Below, piece after piece: positions 38,816 through 46,370 of a stretch of DNA of 64,000 nt. Each line of letters opens with the position of its first letter. The first letter of the stretch is position 1. The DNA comes from Collinsella tanakaei (GTDB taxonomy: Bacteria; Actinomycetota; Coriobacteriia; Coriobacteriales; Coriobacteriaceae): NCBI RefSeq assembly GCF_016900375.1, contig NZ_JACJKB010000003.1, positions 62,001-126,000 on the forward strand. The letters run 5' to 3'. The position numbers were made by a program, and so were the translations under genes. Under the pieces are notes generated by a model. It was not told the DNA's origin. It saw nothing but the letters and a program-made list of their open reading frames with translations, and did no database searches.

Positions 38816-38887
38816 GTGACAGGTAGGACGGGGCCCAGCGTCATGCTTTTGCAAAAGCATGACGCTGGGCCCCGTCCTACCTGTCAC
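38816..38887. repeat. Perfect 72-bp palindrome without loop
   Basis: Bases 38816-38851 are the exact reverse complement of 38852-38887, 36 bp per arm, with the centre at GCTTTTG/CAAAAGC. The right end contains the TGA stop codon (38884-38886, minus strand) of the small membrane protein gene, so the palindrome begins inside the gene's last codon. It lies between that gene and rpmE, both on the minus strand, so it may end the former's transcript. Confidence 0.9.
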
Positions 38888-39162
38888 GCTCGACGAAGGA
38901 GGGCGATGGCGTTGAGAAGGAGAACGACCGCACCAAGCCCGACGGAGCACATGACGTAGGCGCCCGCCGTGTCGAGAATCATCGAGATGTCGCCCGCCTC
39001 GGCAGCATCCCTGAAGAACGGGATGACAAGCACAGCCGGCGCCATCGCCAAGGCGAAGCTCGCAAGGACGCAGGGCACCGCCGCCCTCTGGTAGAACGCG
39101 CCCGCCAGGGCAACGACCACGGCCAGCGTCCCAAACCCGATCTGCAGCGATACGAGATCCAT
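38884..39162 (-). CDS. Small three-helix membrane protein, function unknown
   Basis: 92-residue protein with hydrophobic helices at about 5-24, 30-50 and 68-90. No family recognised. GGAAGGGAGG before the ATG at 39162 makes it a credible gene. The stop is part of the 72-bp palindrome that follows. It is divergent from the ACT-domain gene. Confidence 0.72.
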   Translation of the reverse strand: MDLVSLQIGFGTLAVVVALAGAFYQRAAVPCVLASFALAMAPAVLVIPFFRDAAEAGDISMILDTAGAYVMCSVGLGAVVLLLNAIALLRRA

Positions 39163-39205
39163 AGCGCCTCCCTTCCGCCTGGCTTTACGCATTTGTACCC
39201 ATCGT

Positions 39206-39242
39206 GCGCGACAAGTTTGCACCCGGCCCCATCTTGTCGCGC
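39206..39242. promoter_or_regulatory. 10-bp inverted repeat in a divergent promoter region
   Basis: GCGCGACAAG (39206-39215) and CTTGTCGCGC (39233-39242) are perfect inverted copies 17 bases apart, i.e. centred 27 bases apart. A TACAAT -10 box for the ACT gene follows at 39250-39255. Possible operator controlling both divergent genes. Confidence 0.4.
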
Positions 39243-39294
39243 GAATCGGTACAATGTGTCCGACTGCACACGCATCCAAGAGAAAGGTCCCCTC

Positions 39295-39582
39295 ATGGCC
39301 GAGACCGCATCCAACCGTATCGTCATCACCGTGCTGGGCAAGAACCGCCCCGGCATCGTCGCCGGCGTCACCCGCGTGCTCGGCGAGGCCAACGTCGACA
39401 TCCGCGACATCACGCAGTCCATCCTGGACGACATCTTCACCATGACGATGCTCGCCGACATCTCCGCCTCCAAGCTCGACTTCCACGAGCTGCAGGAGGC
39501 CCTGTCCGAGGCGGGCGACCTGTCCGGCGTCACGGTGACCGTCCAGCGCGAGGACGTCTTCAACTTCATGTACCGCCTGTAG
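39295..39582 (+). CDS. ACT-domain protein (UPF0237 family)
   Basis: 95-residue protein made of one ACT fold: VITVLGKNRPGIVAGVTRVL gives the ligand-binding Gly-rich turn, followed by ANVDIRDITQSI. This stand-alone family is found beside PFL-like glycyl radical proteins in other genomes; that partner (DUF711) is not here. It probably senses a small metabolite. GAAAGG before the ATG at 39295 decides the start. A 15-bp perfect hairpin follows it. Confidence 0.9.
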   Translation: MAETASNRIVITVLGKNRPGIVAGVTRVLGEANVDIRDITQSILDDIFTMTMLADISASKLDFHELQEALSEAGDLSGVTVTVQREDVFNFMYRL

Positions 39583-39614
39583 CGGGCACGATCGCTCACG
39601 AATAGAGACGCCGT

Positions 39615-39654
39615 GGGACGCGGCGCCCGGCAGATGGATCGGGCGCCGCGTCCC
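39615..39654 (+). terminator. 15-bp perfect hairpin after the ACT gene
   Basis: GGGACGCGGCGCCCG pairs with CGGGCGCCGCGTCCC around a 10-base loop. No T-run follows, so it may be a weak or Rho-assisted terminator. Confidence 0.55.
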
Positions 39655-39686
39655 TCGCATATCGGCGACTGTCGGAAAGGACTCAT

Positions 39687-40535
39687 ATGATCGTCTTCTC
39701 CGATCTGGACGGGACGCTCCTCACGACCGCCAAGGAGGTGTCGGCCGCGACGTGGCGCGCGCTCGACGCGCTCGCGGAGAGCGGCTTCGATTTCGTCCCC
39801 TGCACCGGCCGGCCGCTCGCCGGGGTCTACCCCGACCTTCTGCGCCATCCCGCGGTCCGCTTCGTCGTGAGCGCGAACGGCGCCACCGTGTCCGAGCTCG
39901 ATCCGGATGACCCCGCAGCGAGCAGCGCCCGAACGATCCACAGCGCCCTGCTCGACCGCACGTGCGCCCTCGCGGTGCTCGAGATCGCCCGTGATTACGA
40001 CGTGACGTTCGACGTGTTCGCCGACGGGTGCAACTACCTGCGCCGCGACCTCTACGAGCGCCTGCCCGAGTTCATGGGCGAACCCGACATCCTGAAATCG
40101 ATGGTCGACACGCGCATCCCGGTCGACGAGGACGCGGACGCCACCATCCGCCGCGTGCGCGACCTCGAGCGCGTCTCCATGTATTGGAAGGATCCGCGCG
40201 ACCGCGATGCCATACTCGAGAGGCTCGCGGACGTCCCCAGCATCGACATCACGCGTTCCTACCCCACGAACATCGAGGTCATGGCCCATGGTGCGTCCAA
40301 GGGCTCGGCGCTTGCATGGCTGTGCGCGCACATCGGCGCCAGCACGGACGATGCGGTCGCCTTCGGGGACAACCTGAACGACCTCGAGATGATCCGCTGC
40401 GCGGGCATCGGCGCGGCGGTGGCCAACGCCGACGCGGACGTTCGCGCGGAGGCGGACGTCGTCTGCGGCACGAACGACCAGGACGGCGTGGCGCGCACGA
40501 TCATGAACCTGCTTGCGCGCAGGGCGCGAGCATAA
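39687..40535 (+). CDS. HAD-superfamily (Cof-type) phosphatase, copy 1
   Basis: Haloacid-dehalogenase-like hydrolase of the Cof/YbiV class, 282 aa. Motif I is FSDLDGTLL (catalytic aspartates near residues 5 and 7), motif II CTGRP, and motif IV AFGDNLNDLEM near residue 225. The cap domain lies between. Substrates in this class are sugar phosphates or cofactors, and none can be assigned. It is closely similar to the next gene, evidence of tandem duplication. GGAAAGG precedes the ATG. Confidence 0.92.
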   Translation: MIVFSDLDGTLLTTAKEVSAATWRALDALAESGFDFVPCTGRPLAGVYPDLLRHPAVRFVVSANGATVSELDPDDPAASSARTIHSALLDRTCALAVLEIARDYDVTFDVFADGCNYLRRDLYERLPEFMGEPDILKSMVDTRIPVDEDADATIRRVRDLERVSMYWKDPRDRDAILERLADVPSIDITRSYPTNIEVMAHGASKGSALAWLCAHIGASTDDAVAFGDNLNDLEMIRCAGIGAAVANADADVRAEADVVCGTNDQDGVARTIMNLLARRARA

Positions 40536-40551
40536 GCGAAAGGACTCACGT

Positions 40552-41412
40552 ATGGACCGCCTGCCGGCAATCGTCTTCTCCGATATGGACGGAACCTTCC
40601 TCACCACCGACAAGCGCATCGGCGATGCTGCCTGGCGCGCGCTCGATGCGCTCGCCGAGCGGGGTATCCCCTTCGTGCCCTGCACCGGCAGGCCGTTCAC
40701 GGGACTGCCCGCGGAACTGCTCGCGCACCCCGCGGTGCGCCATGCCATCAGCGCGAACGGGGCATCGGTGTTCGAGCTCGACGAGACGGACAAGCGCTCC
40801 TGCGCGGCACGGACGATCCATACCGTGCCGCTGGGGGCAAAGCGCGCGCTCGCCGTGTGGGACCTCGTGCGCGGGCGCGACGCGACCTTCGACATCTTCG
40901 CCGGCGGGCGCACCTACCTCATGCGCTCCCTCTTCGACCGGCTGGAGGACATCATCCCCGACGCCGAGACCATCGCGCTGATCCGGCGGGTCCGCACGCC
41001 GGTCGACGAGACGCCGGAGCAGACGATCGGGCGCGTCGGCGACATCGAGCGCGTGGGCATCTACTGGCACGACCCGGCAGACCGCGACGCGATCCTCGCG
41101 GGCCTGGACAGCATACCGGGCATCGTGCACACCCGCTCCCACCCGACGAACATCGAGGTCATGGCCGCTGGCGCCACCAAGGGCACCGCGCTTCGCTGGC
41201 TGTGCGCGCACCTCGGCATCGACGTGCGCGACGCCCTCGCGTTCGGCGACAGCCTGAACGACATCCCCATGCTCGAGGCCGCGGGCGCAGGCGTCGCCGT
41301 CGCCAACGCGGAACCCGCAACCCAGGCGGCCGCGGACCTCGTTATCGCAAGCAACGACGAAGGCGGCCCCGCCCACGAGATCCTCACACGGCTCGGTGTC
41401 GACGACGCCTGA
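40552..41412 (+). CDS. HAD-superfamily (Cof-type) phosphatase, copy 2
   Basis: 286-residue paralogue of the preceding gene. Motif I is FSDMDGTFL, motif II CTGRPF, motif IV AFGDSLNDIPML. Identity with copy 1 is high along the whole length (shared RTIH, CNYLRR/RTYLMR and YPTNIEVMA/HPTNIEVMA blocks). GCGAAAGG precedes the ATG at 40552, chosen over an ATG at 40513 that overlaps copy 1. The 16-base gap implies an operon. Confidence 0.92.
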   Translation: MDRLPAIVFSDMDGTFLTTDKRIGDAAWRALDALAERGIPFVPCTGRPFTGLPAELLAHPAVRHAISANGASVFELDETDKRSCAARTIHTVPLGAKRALAVWDLVRGRDATFDIFAGGRTYLMRSLFDRLEDIIPDAETIALIRRVRTPVDETPEQTIGRVGDIERVGIYWHDPADRDAILAGLDSIPGIVHTRSHPTNIEVMAAGATKGTALRWLCAHLGIDVRDALAFGDSLNDIPMLEAAGAGVAVANAEPATQAAADLVIASNDEGGPAHEILTRLGVDDA

Positions 41413-41427
41413 TCGCATCCGCCAGGA

Positions 41428-42228
41428 TCAGCGCTCGTCCAGGCTCTCCAGCACGCGCCGCAACTCCTGCTGCACGGCGTGGTCGCGGTTGAAGCCGATG
41501 ACACGGTCGGCGACCGCGCGCAGGGCGGGACGACCGTTCGCCATGGCGCAGCCCTGGCCCACCAGGCGGATGATCTCGTAGTCGTTCATGGAATCGCCGA
41601 ACGCCATGACCTCGTCGGCGTCGATGCCGTAGTGGTCCATAAGCTGCTGGATGCCGGACGCCTTCGACACGCCGCGCTGCATGGCGTCGATCCATGCGCT
41701 GCCCGAGGGCGCGAACACGAACTCGTCGCCCAGCTCGCGCTCGAGCACATAGGCATAATCCATCACGGCGCCGTCGTCGCAGAACACGCTGGCCTTGATG
41801 ATGCTCACGTCGGCTGAGGGCAGCTCCCAGATGCGCTCGGCGTTTGGCAGGTCCTTGTCGATCTCGCGCACGAACTTGCTCTCATCGTCCAGCAGATACG
41901 ACTTCGAGCGGTCGAACAGCGCCAGATGCAGATTCTCGAACATGCCGACCGTACGCGCCAACCGCTTGATGGCAAGGTGCGAGTACACCTCGCGATCGAC
42001 GAGCCTGCCGTCTGCATAGACCTGGGCGCCGTTCGAGGCGACGAAGTCCATGCGGTCCTTGATGGGCGCGAAGAACTCGCACAGCCGGTCGTAGCGGCGC
42101 CCCGAGGACGCGGCGAAGCGCACGCCCCGCTCGCGCAGGGCAAGAATGAGATCGTAGGTCTCGGGCGGCACCTGGCTGTGCTCGTCGAGCAGGGTACCGT
42201 CCATATCCGATGCGATGAGTTTGATCAT
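41428..42228 (-). CDS. HAD-superfamily (Cof-type) phosphatase, copy 3
   Basis: 266-residue Cof-type hydrolase on the opposite strand, converging on copy 2 with a 15-base gap. Motif I SDMDGTLLDE, motif II SSGRRYD, motif IV AFGDSMNDYEII. It is more distant from copies 1 and 2 and closer to classical Cof/YidA proteins. AAGGAGGAG precedes the ATG. Three such enzymes in 2.6 kb is unusual, although HAD paralogues are numerous in most bacteria. Confidence 0.92.
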   Translation of the reverse strand: MIKLIASDMDGTLLDEHSQVPPETYDLILALRERGVRFAASSGRRYDRLCEFFAPIKDRMDFVASNGAQVYADGRLVDREVYSHLAIKRLARTVGMFENLHLALFDRSKSYLLDDESKFVREIDKDLPNAERIWELPSADVSIIKASVFCDDGAVMDYAYVLERELGDEFVFAPSGSAWIDAMQRGVSKASGIQQLMDHYGIDADEVMAFGDSMNDYEIIRLVGQGCAMANGRPALRAVADRVIGFNRDHAVQQELRRVLESLDER

Positions 42229-42323
42229 GGGGTCAGCTCCTCCTTATAAAAACTGTTTCTCCGGGAGCCTACCCGACCGAGGCTCGCGCCATACGGGCGG
42301 CGCGCAACCCTAACCGAATCCTG

Positions 42324-42356
42324 ATGAAAGTTCGGGACCTGTCCCCAAACTTTCAT
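42324..42356. repeat. Dispersed near-palindrome, copy 4
   Basis: ATGAAAGTTCGGGACC and GTCCCCAAACTTTCAT form the two arms of a 33-base near-palindrome. It lies directly next to the tyrS terminator, between tyrS and the minus-strand HAD gene. Confidence 0.8.
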
Positions 42357-42385
42357 GAAAAGGGCCCCGCAGCTGCGCGAGGCCC
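42357..42385 (-). terminator. tyrS terminator
   Basis: On the minus strand GGGCC..GCGCAGCTGC..GGCCC is followed by TTTTCAT; it begins 35 bases after the tyrS stop. Confidence 0.8.
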
Positions 42386-42419
42386 AAAACAGGGTGAAAG
42401 CGTATGTCCCTCTGCGGCG

Positions 42420-43634
42420 CTACACCAGGCGCGCGTACTTGCGCTTGCCGACCTGCAGCACGACGCCCGGATGAAGCAGGGCGGGCTCGATGTTGTAGCT
42501 CTTGGGGGCCACGGGCTGCTGGTCGATCTTCACGCCGCCGCCGTCGATCAGGCGACGCGCCTCGCCCGCGGAGGCGGCAAGACCGGCATCCTTGAGCAGG
42601 CCGGCCAGGTAGACCATGCCCTCCTCGTTCACCGGCACCTCGACGTGGACCTCGGCGATGTCCTCGGGCAGCTGGGACTCCTTGAACACGCGGTCGAACG
42701 CCTCCTCGGCGGCCTCGGCGGCCTCGGCGCTGTGGTAGGCCGTGATGATGTTCTTGGCCAGCGCGCGCTTGAGCGCGTAGGGGTCGGCCGAGCCGTCGGC
42801 GAGCGCACGGTCAATCTCGTCGACCTCGTCGACGGAAAGCGTCGAGGCCAGACGGTAGTACTTGCCGATCATCTCGTCGGGGATGGACATCGTCTTGCCG
42901 AACATATCGGCAGGCTCATCGGTAAGGCCGATGTAGTTGCCGTAGGACTTGGACATCTTGCGCACGCCGTCGGTGCCCTCGAGCAGCGGCATGGTGAGCG
43001 CGACCTGCGGCTCCATACCCATCTTCTCCATGAGCTCGCGGCCGGCGAGCAGGTTGAAGAGCTGGTCGGTGCCGCCCATCTCGACGTCGGCCTCGATCTT
43101 CACGGAGTCGAAGGCCTGCATCACGGGGTACAGGAACTCGTGCAGGGCGATGGGCGTCTGCGACTGGTAGCGCTTGGTGAAGTCGTCGCGCTCGAGGATG
43201 CGCGCCACGGTGAACTTGGAGCAGAGCTCGAGCATGCCCTTGAGGTCGAGCGACAGAATCCAGTCGCCGTTGTGGACGATCGTCGTCTTCTCGGGGTCGA
43301 GGATCTTCATGGCCTGCGCCACGTAGGTGGCGGCGTTGGCCTCGACCTGCTCCTGCGAGAGCTGCGGGCGGGTCGAGTTCTTGCCGGACGGGTCGCCGAT
43401 CATGGCGGTTCCGTTTCCGATGATGAGGGTCACCTTATGGCCGAGGTCCTGGAACTGGCGCATCTTGCGCAGCGGGACGGCGTGGCCCAGGTGCAGGTCG
43501 GGGCTCGTGGGGTCGACGCCCAGCTTGATGTTCAGCGGCACGCCGCGCTCGAGCTTCTTCTTGAGGTCCGCCTCAGGCACGATCTGCGCGGCACCGGAGG
43601 TGATGATGCGCATCTGCTCATCGACTGGAAGCAT
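42420..43634 (-). CDS. tyrS: Tyrosyl-tRNA synthetase
   Basis: Class I aminoacyl-tRNA synthetase, 404 aa, charging tRNA-Tyr. The HIGH-type motif is HLGH, the KMSKS motif is intact, and a C-terminal S4-like RNA-binding domain begins near residue 345 (GLAASAGEARRLIDGGGVKID). This is the TyrZ-like form (S4 domain at the C-terminus, short). AGGAGG ten bases before the ATG at 43634 fixes the start. I saw no T-box leader upstream. Confidence 0.96.
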   Translation of the reverse strand: MLPVDEQMRIITSGAAQIVPEADLKKKLERGVPLNIKLGVDPTSPDLHLGHAVPLRKMRQFQDLGHKVTLIIGNGTAMIGDPSGKNSTRPQLSQEQVEANAATYVAQAMKILDPEKTTIVHNGDWILSLDLKGMLELCSKFTVARILERDDFTKRYQSQTPIALHEFLYPVMQAFDSVKIEADVEMGGTDQLFNLLAGRELMEKMGMEPQVALTMPLLEGTDGVRKMSKSYGNYIGLTDEPADMFGKTMSIPDEMIGKYYRLASTLSVDEVDEIDRALADGSADPYALKRALAKNIITAYHSAEAAEAAEEAFDRVFKESQLPEDIAEVHVEVPVNEEGMVYLAGLLKDAGLAASAGEARRLIDGGGVKIDQQPVAPKSYNIEPALLHPGVVLQVGKRKYARLV

Positions 43635-43870
43635 GTCTGCATCCTCCTTGACATCGTTAGCACCCTCGCCCGCATCCGGGCGGTGCTGGATAGCACATAA
43701 CTGCATTAGTGTAGCCGAGTTGCGCGGGCGCGCCGGCGAGAACGCCAAGCGCCCACAGGGTCACCGCGCGCTGTCGGGGACTCGAGCGAGGCGCTTCGCG
43801 CCGGAGCGTCCTGAAACACGGAGCGTGCGGACGCGGCGACCAAGCGATGAGCAGGCGATGGCCTATTAAT

Positions 43871-43962
43871 ACTGACCCCTGGCGAGACCGCTGTTTCTCT
43901 CTCTAATCGCGCCATTAGAGGTGAGTTAGAGAGAGGAATGGCGGTCTCGCCAGGGGTCGGTT
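43871..43962. repeat. 92-bp inverted repeat after the U32 peptidase gene
   Basis: Left arm 43871-43907 and right arm 43925-43962 are near-perfect inverted copies (GACCCCTGGCGAGACCGC is exact; the inner TCTCTCTAA is exact; a few bases between differ). The loop contains CTCTAAT CGCGCC ATTAGAG, a second hairpin that competes with the main stem. It starts two bases after the peptidase stop. No T-run marks it as a simple terminator. Confidence 0.75.
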
Positions 43963-43963
43963 A

Positions 43964-46063
43964 TTACCGAAGCGTCGAGAGCGTCTGCTCGACGATGTCG
44001 ATCGCCGCCTGCTCCCCCACAAGGTCGGCGTCGATCAACAGGGTGCCGAAGCCCGCTGCGGCCACATCGCAGAGCGCGCCCAGGCGATCGAGCGGAGCGG
44101 CATCGTAGATGCGCGTGCGGCCAAGGCTATCCACGTGGACCGGCAGGCGCGCACCCTCCTCCACCAGATACCGCTCGGAGCGGCGGCGCGCGCAGCGGTC
44201 GTGATCGCCGTCGCAGGGCCCCTCTGCCGTGAGCAGGCAATGCTCGCACACCATGAGCTGCGGTACGCCGTAGACCAAAAGGCCGCAGGCCCGTCGAGCA
44301 GCAGCACGGGCGATAGCGCAGGCGCGCTCGATCGGCAGCTCGTCGGGCAGCCAAACGCGCTGCGCCCCGAGAGATACAAGCCAGTCCACCGTCTCGCTGT
44401 TGGTAGCGGAGACCGGCGCCGCCACCTCGAACGCGGCGCCCTCCGCGCGGGCGAGCTCGATGGCCCCCAGGTTGCGGCACACGACGCGCGACGCGCGCCG
44501 GCACAGGTCACGAACGCGCGCCTCGTCGGCAGCGCGGCTGGGTTCGTCGAGGATGACCGCCACGCCGCCGAGCATGTCGTCCCACGCGGGATCCTCCAGC
44601 ACGCGCGAGGCTCGTACGTAGACGCCGGGCTGGCGGCCATCACCGAGCAGGCGCTGCGCCAGCTGCGGCGAGTTCGCCACGACTGCCACCGCGGGAGCGT
44701 GCGATGCGGCGTCCGGTGCACCACCCGCCGAGCAGCGCGGCTTCTCCCCCGCCACCCAGTCGCCGCGATCCGCGAACTCAGCCACGGCCCCTGCCGGCGC
44801 CAGCTCGAAGGCCTCCGCACGCATCGCTGCCACCGCCACCTCGGCCTCGGAGCGCACCCCGGCGCTCGCCGTGAGGTACACGGGGCTGCCCGGCGCCACG
44901 CGCCGCTTGCAGCGCACACGGATCCGATCGCCCGCCGCGCCGTCGACCTCGCAGGGCACGAGCGGCCAGCGCGCCGGCACATCCGGCGCGGCGTCCTCGG
45001 GCAGGATCGTGCGAATCTCGAGCGTATCGCCCGCCGCCACCGCGCCCTCGAGCGCCACGACGACCTCGCGGCAGCCGCGCTCGACCACCTCGCCCACGCG
45101 GATGCCCTGGTTGATGGCCCGCTCGAAGCTCATGAGCTCGGCGCCTGAGGTTCCGCGCAGGTAGGCATCGGTGAATCCGCGATTGAAGGAGCGGCCGAGC
45201 TGCGCGGTAAGCGCGGCCGGATCGATCTCCGCGCCGGTCGCGAGCGCATCGAGTGCCACCCGGTAGGTGCGCACCACGTTGTACACATAGTCGGGGTTCT
45301 TCATGCGGCCCTCGATCTTCAGGGCCGACACCCCCGCGTGGCAGAGCTCTTCGAGGTGCCCGATCGACAGGTAATCGCGCGGGCACAGCAGGCGATCGCC
45401 CGAAACCCCCGCGACCGAGCGGCCCGAGCCATCCACCAGCCCATAGGAAAGACGGCAGGGCTGCGTGCAATCGCCCCGGTTGGCGGAACGGCCCCGGCGC
45501 AGCGCCGAGAACGCGCAGGCGCCGGAATAGCAGATGCAGATGGCGCCATGGCAGAACACCTCGATGCCCGTACCCGTCCGGCAGAGCTCGGCGATCTCGC
45601 CGCACGAGAGCTCGCGGGCGCACGTCACGCGCTCGACGCTGAGCTCGCGGGCAGCCAGGCGAACGCCCGCAGCGGACATGACGCCCGCCTGGGTGGAGAG
45701 ATGCAGCTCGAGGCCGGGCAGCTCGCGCCGGACGAGGCGAGCGAACCCCGCATCCGCGACGATGAGCGCGTCGGCACCCGCCTCATGGGCGCGGTACGCC
45801 AGCGCGAGGGCGCAGTCGAGCTCGCCCTCGCGCAGGTAGACGTTCTCGGCCACGTACACGCGCACCCCGTGGGCGTGCGCAAGGCGGCAGGCGCGCGCGA
45901 AGTCCTCGAGCGCGATATCGCGGGCCGCCGCGCGCGCGTTGAAGGCACCGAGACCCGTGTACACGGCGTCGGCGCCCGCTGCCACCGCGGCATAGAGCGC
46001 CTCGATCGATCCGGCGGGCGCCAGCAGCTCGGGCACGCGCAGGCCGCACGCGTTGTTCTCCAT
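43964..46063 (-). CDS. U32 family peptidase (collagenase-like, RlhA/TrhP type)
   Basis: 699-residue protein. The N-terminal 330 residues are the U32 TIM-barrel core with ELLAPAG, CHGAICICYSGACAFS and RGDCTQPCRLSY, whose cysteines bind an iron-sulfur cluster or metal in RlhA and TrhP, enzymes of prephenate-dependent tRNA/rRNA hydroxylation. The second half has a DUF3656-like domain, then a second, degenerate barrel ending in a cysteine-rich segment (CEHCLLTAEGPCDGDHDRC). GGGGGAGG precedes the ATG at 46063; an ATG at 46129 lacks a site. Confidence 0.88.
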   Translation of the reverse strand: MENNACGLRVPELLAPAGSIEALYAAVAAGADAVYTGLGAFNARAAARDIALEDFARACRLAHAHGVRVYVAENVYLREGELDCALALAYRAHEAGADALIVADAGFARLVRRELPGLELHLSTQAGVMSAAGVRLAARELSVERVTCARELSCGEIAELCRTGTGIEVFCHGAICICYSGACAFSALRRGRSANRGDCTQPCRLSYGLVDGSGRSVAGVSGDRLLCPRDYLSIGHLEELCHAGVSALKIEGRMKNPDYVYNVVRTYRVALDALATGAEIDPAALTAQLGRSFNRGFTDAYLRGTSGAELMSFERAINQGIRVGEVVERGCREVVVALEGAVAAGDTLEIRTILPEDAAPDVPARWPLVPCEVDGAAGDRIRVRCKRRVAPGSPVYLTASAGVRSEAEVAVAAMRAEAFELAPAGAVAEFADRGDWVAGEKPRCSAGGAPDAASHAPAVAVVANSPQLAQRLLGDGRQPGVYVRASRVLEDPAWDDMLGGVAVILDEPSRAADEARVRDLCRRASRVVCRNLGAIELARAEGAAFEVAAPVSATNSETVDWLVSLGAQRVWLPDELPIERACAIARAAARRACGLLVYGVPQLMVCEHCLLTAEGPCDGDHDRCARRRSERYLVEEGARLPVHVDSLGRTRIYDAAPLDRLGALCDVAAAGFGTLLIDADLVGEQAAIDIVEQTLSTLR

Positions 46064-46370
46064 CGTCCTCCCCCATTGCTCCGACAGCCGGCGAGCAGCG
46101 CCGGCGGCACCCTTGCGAAGCGCCGCCATCAGGGTCCGCTTCCGCCCATCAACGCGCGCTTCAAGTCGACGCCCGCGGCGCCGGCGCCTCGCGCCGAGCT
46201 GCCCTGCTCACCATATGCAGTCGGTCTGGAATTTGCTTTTCTCCCAGCATACACGAGCGATGCCGTCGCGCCTTACGGTAATGTGTTCTTACGTATGCGC
46301 ACACACCCTGTGCGCACGGCCCGCGGCGACGGCACACGTCGCTCAACGTCCAACGATTGGAGATGCAGCT
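46064..46370. other. Divergent intergenic region with a short hairpin
   Basis: About 307 bases between the divergent U32 and PBP genes. It contains TGCGCAC..GTGCGCA (46295-46315) and is AT-richer near 46240-46290, where promoters for both genes may lie. No gene seen. Confidence 0.4.

Noticed and set aside
43635-43870. A T-box riboswitch upstream of tyrS
   Set aside because: No T-box consensus (TGGNACCGCG) or specifier stem-loop was found in the leader.
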